64,000 nucleotides of DNA, taken from positions 1 through 64,000 of the forward strand of contig PKWJ01000037.1 of assembly GCA_003132025.1 (NCBI GenBank), given 5' to 3'. Below are positions 33,018 through 41,898 of this stretch, in pieces (the stretch's first letter is position 1; each line of letters opens with the position of its first letter). The translations under genes and the position numbers were made by a program. Under the pieces are notes generated by a model, which did not search any database, was not told the DNA's origin, and saw nothing but the letters and a program-made list of their open reading frames with translations. This stretch comes from Gammaproteobacteria bacterium. Its GTDB lineage: Bacteria > Pseudomonadota > Gammaproteobacteria > Steroidobacterales > Steroidobacteraceae.

Positions 33018-34205
33018 ATGAGCGCTGCATTGCCCGGGCAATCGACCATCGCGGTGTGGGGCGGAGAGACCGGCCACGAAGCCTACGAGCATTCGACCCA
33101 GGTCCCGGTCGTGCACAGCGTGTCCTTCGGCTACCCCGATCTCGACAGCTGGCACGCGGTGGCACTCGAGCGCGCCCCAGGACACATCTACTCGCGCATC
33201 AGCAACCCGACGGTGCGTGCATTCGAGGAGAAGATCCGCGATCTCGAGGCAGCGCAGGCCGCCACCGGTTTTTCCTCCGGCATGGCGGCCATCAGCGCGA
33301 CGCTGTTCACTTTTCTGCGCCCCGGCAATCGCATGGTGTCCATCAAGGACAGCTACGGCGGCACTAACAAGCTGTTCACCGAGTTCCTGCCGTCGTTCGG
33401 CATCGAAGTCGCGCTGTGCGACACCAGCGACTTCGCGGGCATCGAAGCTGAGATCGCCGCGGGCTGCAGGTTGCTGTACCTGGAAACTCCGACCAATCCA
33501 ACCGTCAAGGTGGTCGATATCGCGCGCCTGGCGAACGCGGCCCATGCGATTGGCGCGCTGGTCGCCGTAGACAACACCTTCGCCACGCCGATCAACCAGA
33601 ATCCACTGTCGCTGGGCGCGGACCTGGTGCTGCACAGCGCCACCAAGTATCTGGGTGGTCATGCCGATGCGCTGGGCGGCGCCGCGTGCGGCAGCCAGGC
33701 GCTGATCCGCAAGCTGCAGCACTTCCGCGAGATCAACGGCGCCGCGCTGGCGCCGATGGATGCCTACAGCCTGCTGCGCGGCATGAAGACGCTGGCGCTG
33801 CGCATCGAGCGCCAGAACGACAGTGCGATGACGATAGCGCGCTGGCTGCAGGGGCAGCCCTGCGTGGAGCAGGTCAACTACCCGGGCCTCGAAACGCACC
33901 GCCACCATGATGTGGCCCGACGCCAGATGCGCGGCTTCGGCGGCGTGCTCAGTTTCAGCGTACACGGCGGGCTCGAAGCGATCAGGGTGTTCCTTCCCAG
34001 GCTGCGCTTTGCGCATCGGGCTGCCAATCTGGGGTGTGTCGAGACGGTCGTGGGACCGCCCTCAGTGACAAGCCATGTCGAGTGCACGGCCGAGGAGCGA
34101 GCGGCAGCCGGCATCCCGGAAGGCCTGGTGCGTTACTCCACCGGCATCGAGAATGTGACGGATCTGATCGCCGATCTCGAGCAGGCGCTAGCCGCAATTG
34201 CGTAA
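33018..34205 (+). CDS. Cys/Met-metabolism PLP enzyme (cystathionine synthase/lyase family)
   Basis: The 395-aa protein is a fold type I gamma-family PLP enzyme: SRISNPTVRAFEEKI, TGFSSGMAAI, LLYLETPTNPT, the Schiff-base lysine in VLHSATKYLGGHADALGG and the C-terminal VRYSTGIENVTDLIADL. The family covers cystathionine gamma-synthase, gamma-lyase, methionine gamma-lyase and O-acetylhomoserine sulfhydrylase. Exact activity cannot be assigned. It follows the cyclase gene closely and may be in its transcript. Confidence 0.88.
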   Translation: MSAALPGQSTIAVWGGETGHEAYEHSTQVPVVHSVSFGYPDLDSWHAVALERAPGHIYSRISNPTVRAFEEKIRDLEAAQAATGFSSGMAAISATLFTFLRPGNRMVSIKDSYGGTNKLFTEFLPSFGIEVALCDTSDFAGIEAEIAAGCRLLYLETPTNPTVKVVDIARLANAAHAIGALVAVDNTFATPINQNPLSLGADLVLHSATKYLGGHADALGGAACGSQALIRKLQHFREINGAALAPMDAYSLLRGMKTLALRIERQNDSAMTIARWLQGQPCVEQVNYPGLETHRHHDVARRQMRGFGGVLSFSVHGGLEAIRVFLPRLRFAHRAANLGCVETVVGPPSVTSHVECTAEERAAAGIPEGLVRYSTGIENVTDLIADLEQALAAIA

Positions 34206-34252
34206 CCTCAGCAGGCGAATCCTCTGGTAGGCGCCTGACCGCGCGCGTTGGA

Positions 34253-35026
34253 CTATGCGGGAAACGTTACGCCCGAGAGGCGTGCACACGCTGCCAGCAG
34301 CTGCTGCTGGATAGCAAGGTCCGACGCCGCGGGATGCGCCGCGCGGCGCTGCACATGGTAGAAATACTGCCCGCTCACCAGCGCCGCCGGCTCACCACTG
34401 GTCGCAAGCCACACCTGCGTGCGCGGAGCAGCGTCCATATCATCGGGTGCTCCGGGGCCGCCCATCTTGGTCGCCACCCAGCCGGGCTCCAGCGCATTGG
34501 ATAAAACGTCGGGCCACAGTCTGGCCACCGCGAATGCGAGGATCACGTCGTGCAGCTTGGACTCCGCGTAGGCGCTTGACCCGTTCCACCGCCGCTCGCT
34601 CCACGTCAGGTCGGTCATGTCGGCATCGGCGCCCCGATGCATGCCGGAACTCACATAAACCAACCTTCTGGGTTTGTCGATCCGTGCGGTGAGAATGTAC
34701 GGTGCGAGAGTGTTGACAGCGAATACCGCGGGCAGGCCGTCGACGGTGTCACCACGGCCGCGCTCGCGGTAGCCGATGCCGGCGTTATGTATCACCGCGT
34801 CGAAGACGCCCAGCCGGTTCACCTGCTCGGCCACTTCGCAGGTCGACCTGATGCTCGACAGATCGCCGATCACCGCGGCCTCGGCGCCCGCGACCGCCGA
34901 CAGCGCCTCGGCGGCGCGCTCGGCGCTGCGCGCGTGAAGCACGACGCGATGTCCGGCGTCGACCAGCAGTCGGGCCGCCATCTGACCCAACCCATCGGCG
35001 GAACCGGTAACAAAAATGCTCGCCAT
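34253..35026 (-). CDS. Short-chain dehydrogenase/reductase
   Basis: The 257-aa protein has the Rossmann motif TGSADGLGQMAARLL, the NAG motif in VIHNAGIGY, Ser in VSSGMH and the catalytic YAESK. It is a classical NAD(P)-dependent SDR resembling the retinol-dehydrogenase-like group. It stands alone on the minus strand and diverges from the small coupled cluster that starts at 35196. Confidence 0.88.
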   Translation of the reverse strand: MASIFVTGSADGLGQMAARLLVDAGHRVVLHARSAERAAEALSAVAGAEAAVIGDLSSIRSTCEVAEQVNRLGVFDAVIHNAGIGYRERGRGDTVDGLPAVFAVNTLAPYILTARIDKPRRLVYVSSGMHRGADADMTDLTWSERRWNGSSAYAESKLHDVILAFAVARLWPDVLSNALEPGWVATKMGGPGAPDDMDAAPRTQVWLATSGEPAALVSGQYFYHVQRRAAHPAASDLAIQQQLLAACARLSGVTFPA

Positions 35027-35152
35027 CGTGTTGCTCCCGATTCGATCTCAGACAGGTGTGATTCTTAGCATCTTCGTCGGCAGCTGGCGCCCCTGGCATC
35101 GCACGCATCCCATGGTCTTGCCATGATCACAGCACTGCGGCAAACTGAACAG

Positions 35153-35167
35153 TTACTAGAAAAGTAA
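35153..35167. promoter_or_regulatory. AT-rich inverted repeat TTACT-n5-AGTAA, possible operator
   Basis: Perfect 5-base arms (35153-35157 and 35163-35167) lie in a sharply AT-rich patch (AGAAAAGTAATAATTT) between the divergent SDR gene and the 56-aa ORF. CTGAAC at 35145 and TAATTT at 35168 sit 17 bases apart, so the repeat would lie between a -35 and a -10. Both hexamers are weak matches. Confidence 0.35.
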
Positions 35168-35195
35168 TAATTTATGGTGCCGCGAGCGCGGATGC

Positions 35196-35366
35196 ATGCA
35201 ACGACACAGCAAGCTTGATCAGGAGGCGGGCGGAATCCTTGGTAACGTTTCGCCGACGTTGCGACCGCTGGATGACGTACGCCGCTGGGGCGAGCGCATC
35301 AACGAGGCGCTGCGCGCGCCGTCCGCGAGCATCGTGCCCGCGGTATTCCTCCGAGGCGCGGGGTGA
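35196..35366 (+). CDS. Small coupled ORF of 56 aa, unknown function
   Basis: This ORF is too short for the supplied track. It starts MQRHSKLDQEAGG and ends in FLRGAG. Its TGA overlaps the GTG start of the PGDYG gene as GTGA, the same coupling used by real operon pairs elsewhere in the window, and that is the main reason to believe it. It has LDDVRRWGERINEAL, which could form a helix. No family recognised. It could also be the tail of a formerly longer gene. Confidence 0.5.
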   Translation: MQRHSKLDQEAGGILGNVSPTLRPLDDVRRWGERINEALRAPSASIVPAVFLRGAG

Positions 35367-35836
35367 GCGCGGCCGCGACGCCGCCGCTATTTCGCTCGAG
35401 CGGGCAACGGGGCTTCTCCAGCGCGCTCAGCGATGACCCGCGCCATGTCCATGCGCGCAAGTTCGAGCGCCAGGTGCAGGTACAATTCGCCCCCGAGCGC
35501 TGCACCGTGCAGACGCCCGAGGGGTTGGTGCATGCCCAGGCCGGCGATGCGATCCTGACCGGCATTGCGGGCGAGCGCTGGCGGGTATCGCGCGTGCATT
35601 TTGGCGACAAGTACCGGCCAGTGCCCCCCACCCGCTCCGGGGAAGCCGGAACCTACCTGAGCCTGCCGAACCGCATCCTTGCACTGCAGATGACCGCGCC
35701 ATTCGAGGTACTGCTGGCCGACGGCCAGTCCAGGCTGACCGGCAAAGCCAGTGACTGGTTGGTTGACTATGGCGATGGCAGCCTCGGCGTCGTTTCGCAG
35801 GCCATATTTTCCACCACCTACGAAATTCTCGGCTGA
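35363..35836 (+). CDS. PGDYG-domain protein
   Basis: The 157-aa protein reads as the PGDYG family. It has VQTPEGLVHAQAGDAILTG followed by GERWRVSRVHFGDKY and a KYRPVPPT motif, and a degenerate second half. Function is not established; such domains are found near nucleotide-sensing or membrane effector modules. The GTG start overlaps the 56-aa ORF, and the following membrane-protein gene starts 7 bases downstream, giving a three-gene unit. Confidence 0.72.
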   Translation: MSAAATPPLFRSSGQRGFSSALSDDPRHVHARKFERQVQVQFAPERCTVQTPEGLVHAQAGDAILTGIAGERWRVSRVHFGDKYRPVPPTRSGEAGTYLSLPNRILALQMTAPFEVLLADGQSRLTGKASDWLVDYGDGSLGVVSQAIFSTTYEILG

Positions 35837-35843
35837 TACACCC

Positions 35844-36881
35844 ATGGCTCTGCACCAAGTCATTCAGCGCGTGTTGCTGGTTGGCGTGCGATTGGAGAGC
35901 CTGCCCGCGCCCCCGAAGCCACGCCCGCCGCCCCGGCTGGTGCCGCTGATCGAATCGATCGCTGCGGCCCACCGCCGTTTCGATCTGCGAGCGATCCATT
36001 ACGGACACCGTTATCGCAGCGGCTTCTGGGCCATCTATCTCCTCAGCGCCGTCGCGGTGCTGTGCGCGGTGATGCCGCTGGCGCTCGGCTGGGACAGCTC
36101 CCAGCACGCGATGCATCCGTTCTCGGGACTGTGGGCGGTTGCGGAAGTACTGGTGATCGGCAGCGTCAGTGCCATCTACTACATGGGCCAGCGGCACGAT
36201 TGGCAGGGCCAATGGCTGCGCGCCCGTACCACCGCGGAGCTGACCTGGTATCTGCCGCTGATCGCACCACTGCTCGATTTCTCGGCGCCGCAGACGCAGG
36301 CCAACTGGTATCTGCGGGTACTGGATCCGGGCCAGCACCTGCGCGGCGTGGACGACGTGGCGGCACTGTGCGCGCGCAGCGAACCACAGGCCCGGGCGCT
36401 GCTCGCTCAGGCCTGGGAGGATCCGGAGTTCGTCGACAGCTACGCCCGATGGACCATCGATATCCTGCAGGCACAGAAGCACTATCACGCGCGCATCGCC
36501 CTGCGCCAGCACGCACTGCTGCACCGGGTGCACCGGGTGACGAGCGGGCTGTTCGGTCTTACCGCGCTTGGGGCGATCACGCATCTGCTGATGCATACTC
36601 TGTGGCTGACACTGGTGACCACGTTTTTCCCGGCGCTCGGTGCATCACTGCACGGAGCCCTGGCGCAATCCGAAGCCTATCGGCTCGGCGCGACTTCCGA
36701 GCGGCTGATGCACGAACTACAGGGCGCGATCGATAAAATTCGCGCCGCGCTCGCTCAATACTCGCACGGAGACGGTGTGGCCGGGCTCAAAGCCTCGGTG
36801 GAGGCCGCCATCTCATTGGTGCTTGAAGAGCATCAGGACTGGCACATGCTGGTGCGGCCGCATCATCTGCCGCTGGCCTAG
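35844..36881 (+). CDS. Two-TM-pair membrane protein, SLATT/DUF4231-like
   Basis: The 345-aa protein has a pair of hydrophobic segments near residues 55-75 (FWAIYLLSAVAVLCAVMPLAL) and 85-105, a long soluble middle with LRARTTAELTWYLPL, and further hydrophobic segments near 235-270. The early helix pair followed by a charged helical RARTTAE segment recalls SLATT/DUF4231 membrane effector domains; I am not certain of the family. The ATG at 35844 directly follows the PGDYG stop. The stop shares a CTAG with the convergent GH3 gene. Confidence 0.65.
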   Translation: MALHQVIQRVLLVGVRLESLPAPPKPRPPPRLVPLIESIAAAHRRFDLRAIHYGHRYRSGFWAIYLLSAVAVLCAVMPLALGWDSSQHAMHPFSGLWAVAEVLVIGSVSAIYYMGQRHDWQGQWLRARTTAELTWYLPLIAPLLDFSAPQTQANWYLRVLDPGQHLRGVDDVAALCARSEPQARALLAQAWEDPEFVDSYARWTIDILQAQKHYHARIALRQHALLHRVHRVTSGLFGLTALGAITHLLMHTLWLTLVTTFFPALGASLHGALAQSEAYRLGATSERLMHELQGAIDKIRAALAQYSHGDGVAGLKASVEAAISLVLEEHQDWHMLVRPHHLPLA

Positions 36882-39031
36882 GCGCACAGGCGAATACTCT
36901 GCACCAGCATCAGCGATCGATCGGCGCAGGGGCCAACCATGATTTCGACCTCGCCCGGTTCAAACACCGGCCGCAGGTCCAGCCCGAGAAACCGCAGCTC
37001 TGCGGCAGCAATATATAGAGTCACCGTGCCGCTCTCACCGGGCCGCAGTGCGATCTTGCCGAAGCCTTTGAGCTCCAGCAGCGGTCGCGCCACGCTTGCG
37101 ATCCGGTCGTGGACAAAGAGAAACACGGTCTGTTCTGCGGCTCGCGCACCGTCATTGGCAACGTCGACCCGCACCTCGATCTGCTCGCTTGCGGTCACCT
37201 CGTGCGGCGACACACGCAGGTTCGACAGACCGAAGCGCCCGTAGCTCAGGCCATAGCCGAATGGAAACAGCGGCTCATTGGGGAGGTCGAGATATTTGCT
37301 GGTGTAGGCGTTATCCGGATCGGCCGGCCGGCCGCTCGGCCGCTGGCCGAAGAATATCGGAACCTGCCCCACGGCACGCGGCCAGCTCATCGGCGTGCGT
37401 CCGCTCGGCGACACCTGCCCGGTAATGACATCGGCGATCGAATGCCCCGCCTCACAACCAGGAAACCAGGCCGCGAGCACCGCGTCGGCCCGCTCGATGA
37501 GCCACGGCACGGCCAGCGGCCGTCCCGAGAACACGATGGCGATCACCGGTTTGCCAAGCGCCTTGGCGCGATCGATGACGCTGAGCGCGAGCCGACGCTG
37601 CTGCCCGGGCAGGTCGAGACATGCGCGGCTGGCTGCCTCGCCGCTCATCGCAGCGGCTTCACCCACGCATAGAATCACCGCATCCGCCGCGCTGCAGATA
37701 TCCAGCGTCCCGGCGATTCCCGAGATGTCGTCGCCTCCGATAGTTACGCCCGGCGAGTGCACGACCTGTGCGCCCAGCAGCGCTGAGCGCAGGCCTGCCA
37801 CTACACTCACGTAGGTCCCGGGCTGACCGACGAGCGACCACGGGCCGCACATCTGGTCGGCCGCGTCGGCCAGCGGGCCGATGACGGCGAGGCGACGCAC
37901 GGCACCCGGCAACGGAAGAGCGGCGTCGTTCTTGAGCATCACGACGGCGCGCGCGCCGATCTCGCGCGCGAGGCGGCGGCGACGCTCCAACGCCGGTGCG
38001 CCCTCGGCGCTCGCGCCGCGCCGATACGGCTGCTCGAACAGGCCCAGCCGCAGCTTGAGCGTGAGGACGCGGCGCACCGCGTCGTCGATCTCAGTCATGC
38101 TCACCAGTTCGCGCTGCAGGGCCACTGGCAAACCGATGCGATAGGCGTTGGCCATCATGTCGATGTCCACACCAGCCTTCAGCGCCAGCGTTGCCGCTTC
38201 GGCCAGATCGGCGGCCACTCCGTGGCGCATCAGTTCGGCAATGGCGTTGTAGTCGCTGACGATGACGCCGTCGAACCCGAGTCGCCCGCGCAGCACGCCG
38301 CGCAGCAGCCCGACGTGAGCCGTCATCGGAATGCCGGCAAGATCGGTAAACGCGGGCATCACACCGGCCGCTCCGGCGGCGATTGCCGCGGCGAACGGCG
38401 GCAGATGCACTTCAAGCACGCTGCGCTCGGAGATGTCTACCGAGGCGTAATCACGCCCAGCGGTCACCGGCCCGTAGGCGCAAAAGTGCTTGGCTACCGC
38501 CGCCAGCGCCGCTGCGGCGGCAAGATCGCTACCCTGAAAGCCGCGCACCTTGGCGGCGGCGATCTGCGCCCCGAGCCACGGATCCTCGCCCGGACCCTCT
38601 GCAGTGCGCCCCCAGCGCGGGTCGCGCGATACATCGAGCATCGGGGCGAATGCCATCGCTATGCCGTCGGCGGCGGCCTCGGTGGCCGCCTCGCGCGCCG
38701 TGAGTTCCCAGGCCTCCGGATCGAACAGCGCCGCTTCGCCCAGCGGCACCGGAAACAACGTGCGATGGCCGTGGATGACATCGAATGCGATCAGCAGCGG
38801 AATGCCAAGCCTGGATTCCTCGACCGCCAGCCGCTGCATCTCATGCACCTGCCCGCCACCGTACAGATTGAGCAGGCTGCCGATCGTGCCGGCCCTGATG
38901 GCGTCGGTCGAATCACCGGCAATGACCGGTCCGGTCACCGTGTATCCGGCCGCTGTCATGGTGAGCTGGCCGAGCTTTTCCGCCAGGGTCATGTCGGCGA
39001 TGAGTGCCCCGATCCGATTCATGTGATCCAT
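36878..39031 (-). CDS. GH3 beta-glucosidase (BglX-like, cytoplasmic)
   Basis: The 717-aa protein has the three GH3 blocks. They are a TIM barrel with FAPMLDVSRDPRWGRTAEGPGEDP, VAKHFCAYG and the nucleophile aspartate in GFDGVIVSDYNA; a middle domain with VMLKNDAALPLPG; and a C-terminal fibronectin-like domain. No signal peptide is visible, unlike periplasmic E. coli BglX, so it should split imported beta-glucosides inside the cell. Genes for GH144 and GH94 enzymes nearby make beta-1,2-glucan oligomers (sophorose type) the likely substrate. Confidence 0.9.
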   Translation of the reverse strand: MDHMNRIGALIADMTLAEKLGQLTMTAAGYTVTGPVIAGDSTDAIRAGTIGSLLNLYGGGQVHEMQRLAVEESRLGIPLLIAFDVIHGHRTLFPVPLGEAALFDPEAWELTAREAATEAAADGIAMAFAPMLDVSRDPRWGRTAEGPGEDPWLGAQIAAAKVRGFQGSDLAAAAALAAVAKHFCAYGPVTAGRDYASVDISERSVLEVHLPPFAAAIAAGAAGVMPAFTDLAGIPMTAHVGLLRGVLRGRLGFDGVIVSDYNAIAELMRHGVAADLAEAATLALKAGVDIDMMANAYRIGLPVALQRELVSMTEIDDAVRRVLTLKLRLGLFEQPYRRGASAEGAPALERRRRLAREIGARAVVMLKNDAALPLPGAVRRLAVIGPLADAADQMCGPWSLVGQPGTYVSVVAGLRSALLGAQVVHSPGVTIGGDDISGIAGTLDICSAADAVILCVGEAAAMSGEAASRACLDLPGQQRRLALSVIDRAKALGKPVIAIVFSGRPLAVPWLIERADAVLAAWFPGCEAGHSIADVITGQVSPSGRTPMSWPRAVGQVPIFFGQRPSGRPADPDNAYTSKYLDLPNEPLFPFGYGLSYGRFGLSNLRVSPHEVTASEQIEVRVDVANDGARAAEQTVFLFVHDRIASVARPLLELKGFGKIALRPGESGTVTLYIAAAELRFLGLDLRPVFEPGEVEIMVGPCADRSLMLVQSIRLCA

Positions 39032-39196
39032 CTTCCGCTTCTGGCCACAACAATAGAGCGCCTGGCGCTTTTTCTATACCCTTCAGTGCCCGACCGTAGC
39101 AAGGTCGCGAGGCTTTCGGATAACGTGGGCGATTATGGACGACCGGTGTCCAGTCCCGGTGAAACCGTGCGCCAACATCGACTGAAAAGGCTACCC

Positions 39197-40537
39197 GTGG
39201 CCAAAATCGACCGATCTGCAGAAACCAGAGCCCGCGCCACATCCACGGGCGCGGCAAGCATGGGCCCTGCCCCAGCCACCCTCGCCCGCCTGCCCACTGA
39301 CAAGTTGCTCGAGGCGGTGCAGCGGCAGACCTTCCGTTTCTTCTGGGAAGGCGCGGCCGCGGCCAGCGGACTGGCCCTGGATCGGCGCAGTGCGCGCGAC
39401 CGGGGGGTTGAAGGGCCGGTAACGATGGCGGGCTCAGGCTTCGGCGTCATGGCGCTGATTGTGGCCGTGGAACGCGGCTGGGTAACGCGCGACGCGGCGC
39501 TGGAGCGTCTGCAGCGCATGCTCGACTTTCTGTTCCGCGCACCCTGCTATCACGGCGCCTTCTCGCATTTCATGGATCCAAGCACCGGGGCCACGATCCC
39601 CCTGACGCGCAAGGACGATGGCGGCGATCTGGTGGAGACCTCATTTTTGTGTATGGGCCTGCTGTGCGTGCGGCAGTACTTTGATGGCGGCAACAAGGCG
39701 GAAAGGAAGCTTAGGGCCTACATCACCGATCTGTGGCAAGGCGTCGAATGGAACTGGTACACCCAGGGCGGACGCCAGGCGTTGTACTGGCACTGGGGCC
39801 CCAACAATGGCTGGTCGATGAATCATGCGATCCGCGGCTGGGACGAGTGCCTGATGACTTACCTCCTGGCGGCATCCGCTCCGCGCCAAGGCATCGAGCC
39901 CGACGTGTATCACTATGGATATGCGGCGGGCCGCAATTTCCTGAACGGCAAGTCCTACTACGGCATCGAACTGCCGCTGGGCGTGCCCTACGGCGGCCCA
40001 CTGTTCTTCACTCATTATTCGTTCAGCGGGCTCGATCCTAGAGGTCTGAAGGACCGCTACGCAGACTACTGGCAGCAGAACGTCAATCACGTGCGCATCA
40101 ATCATGCGCACTGCCTGTCCAATCCGCAGCGCTACCGCGGCTACGGCCCGGCCTGCTGGGGCCTGACCGCCAGTGACGACAAGCACGGTTATGCGATGCA
40201 CGACCCGGTCAACGACAACGGCACCATCTCGCCCACCGCGGCGGTGTCAAGCCTGCCGTATGCACCGCGTGCTTCGATGCGGGCGCTGCGCCATTTTCTC
40301 GGCGCCTACGGCGGCAAGCTCTGGGGTAGCTACGGCTTCATCGACGCCTTCAGCGAGACCCGCGGCTGGTACGCCGACACCTTCCTCGCCATCGACCAGG
40401 GGCCGATCATCCTCATGATCGAGAACTACCGTACCGGCCTGTTGTGGAAGCTGTTCATGAGCGTGCCGGAGGTGCAGGCGGGGCTGCGCAAGCTCGGCTT
40501 CGACAGCCCGCATCTGCACCGACGGACTCGAAGCTGA
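39197..40537 (+). CDS. GH144-type glucanase (PF10091 glycoamylase family)
   Basis: The 446-aa protein matches the glycoamylase-like PF10091/GH144 family: FRFFWEGAAAASGLALDR, NWYTQGGRQALYWHWGPNNGW, WDECLMTYLLAAS and the late WGLTASDDKHGYAMHDP. Characterised GH144 members are endo-beta-1,2-glucanases. The GTG at 39197 has an AAAAGG site at the right distance; the track start at 38222 is an antisense run through the GH3 gene. No signal peptide is apparent, so it may act in the cytoplasm, or its leader is not recognised. It overlaps the GH15 gene as TGATG. Confidence 0.85.
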   Translation: MAKIDRSAETRARATSTGAASMGPAPATLARLPTDKLLEAVQRQTFRFFWEGAAAASGLALDRRSARDRGVEGPVTMAGSGFGVMALIVAVERGWVTRDAALERLQRMLDFLFRAPCYHGAFSHFMDPSTGATIPLTRKDDGGDLVETSFLCMGLLCVRQYFDGGNKAERKLRAYITDLWQGVEWNWYTQGGRQALYWHWGPNNGWSMNHAIRGWDECLMTYLLAASAPRQGIEPDVYHYGYAAGRNFLNGKSYYGIELPLGVPYGGPLFFTHYSFSGLDPRGLKDRYADYWQQNVNHVRINHAHCLSNPQRYRGYGPACWGLTASDDKHGYAMHDPVNDNGTISPTAAVSSLPYAPRASMRALRHFLGAYGGKLWGSYGFIDAFSETRGWYADTFLAIDQGPIILMIENYRTGLLWKLFMSVPEVQAGLRKLGFDSPHLHRRTRS

Positions 40538-41898
40538 TGGAGCCGCTCGACCTGTGGGTCGATCGGCAATACCGGCATGCCGCGCGCGCCATGCTACGGA
40601 GCGTATCGGCGCTCGGCATCGTCAAGACGCGGCCCGGCTTCGGCCAGCGCGTGGTGCCGAAGCCAGGCTCGATCGTCGCCTCCCCGGTGCTGGCCGCCTA
40701 CGATCCGGACCCCGACTATTTCTTCCATTGGTTTCGCGATTCGGCGGTGGTAATCGAGGCACTGCGGCTGCTGATGGAGGATGGCACTGCCGCAGCGAAC
40801 GCCATGGCGCAATTCTCCGACTTCGTGCACTTCACATTGTCGCTCCAGGGGCTGGATGGCCGCGAGCTGGTCGCAGCGCCGGCCTGGCGCGTGATAGTGG
40901 CTCCCGACTTCAAGAGATTCCTGCGCAGCGATGCGGACCTGGCCAGCGCGCACGGCGAGGTGATTGCCGGAGAGACCAGGGTCAATCCCGACGGCACGCT
41001 CGACATTTCCAGCTGGCCGCGCCCGCAGCATGACGGCCCTGCGCTGCGGGCCCTGACCCTGATGCGCTGGCAGCGCAGTGCGCGCCTGGAGCCGAAGCTC
41101 GCCGCCGCGGTAGCGGCACTGCTGAACGCCGATCTCGCCTACACGCAACAGCACTGGCGCGAGCCGTGCTTCGACCTGTGGGAAGAAGAGCTGGGGCTGC
41201 ACTATTACACGCTGTGCCTCGCCGGCGCAGCGCTGGAGGCGGGAGCGGCCTTCCTGCTGCAGGTTGGCGATTCACGCGGGGCGCAAACGGCTGCCGCGGA
41301 TGCCACGGCGATTTCTCACATGCTCGATGCCTACTGGCTCGAAGATCAGGGGTACTACAAATCGCGCGTGCTGGCGTCGGGACAGCGCTCCGCCAAGGAG
41401 CTCGACATCGCGATCGTACTGGCCACACTGCACGGCGGCGGCAGCGGCCGAAGCCATTCCGTCCATGACCCACGGGTGCATGCCACGCTCGCGCGACTGG
41501 AGGCCCTGTTCGGCGCAAGCTACGCGATCAATCGCGAACGACTGCCGACCCAGGGACCGGCCATGGGACGTTATGCCGGCGATGTCTATTATTCGGGTGG
41601 TGCGTACTACTTCTCGACCCTGGCCGCGGCCGAGTTGTGTTTCCGCGCGGCCGTTGGCACCACCGACGCCCAGGCGCTGATCAATCGCGGCAACGCCTAT
41701 CTGGAAATGGTGCGCCGTCATACCCCGCCGAGCGGTGACCTGTCGGAACAGTTCGACCAGAACACCGGCGCGCAGAGCTCAGCCAGGCACCTCGCCTGGA
41801 GCTATGCGGCTTACATTTCGTGCATCGCCGCGCGGCGCGTGGCTACAGGCAGGCAGCTTGCCGCATCGGGCCTGCCGGACTATGGTGCTGAGCGGTAA
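40537..41898 (+). CDS. GH15 glucoamylase-like hydrolase
   Basis: The 453-aa protein is an alpha/alpha-barrel of family GH15: YFFHWFRDSAVVIEAL, the general acid in CFDLWEEELGLHYYT (about residue 212) and the general base in GDLSEQFDQNTG (about 402). GH15 enzymes release glucose from alpha-glucans. Its place between a GH144 enzyme and an ABC-type transporter, with overlapping stops and starts, suggests a shared glucan-processing job, which is odd because the neighbours are beta-linkage specific. Confidence 0.88.
   Translation: MEPLDLWVDRQYRHAARAMLRSVSALGIVKTRPGFGQRVVPKPGSIVASPVLAAYDPDPDYFFHWFRDSAVVIEALRLLMEDGTAAANAMAQFSDFVHFTLSLQGLDGRELVAAPAWRVIVAPDFKRFLRSDADLASAHGEVIAGETRVNPDGTLDISSWPRPQHDGPALRALTLMRWQRSARLEPKLAAAVAALLNADLAYTQQHWREPCFDLWEEELGLHYYTLCLAGAALEAGAAFLLQVGDSRGAQTAAADATAISHMLDAYWLEDQGYYKSRVLASGQRSAKELDIAIVLATLHGGGSGRSHSVHDPRVHATLARLEALFGASYAINRERLPTQGPAMGRYAGDVYYSGGAYYFSTLAAAELCFRAAVGTTDAQALINRGNAYLEMVRRHTPPSGDLSEQFDQNTGAQSSARHLAWSYAAYISCIAARRVATGRQLAASGLPDYGAER

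Noticed and set aside
35215-35436. 73-aa plus-strand ORF upstream of the PGDYG gene
   Set aside because: Very Arg-rich and overlapping two better supported frames (the 56-aa ORF and the PGDYG gene) without a ribosome site.
38222-39196. 325-codon upstream extension of the GH144 ORF
   Set aside because: It lies antisense to the GH3 gene, which has full catalytic motifs; the GTG at 39197 has a ribosome site.
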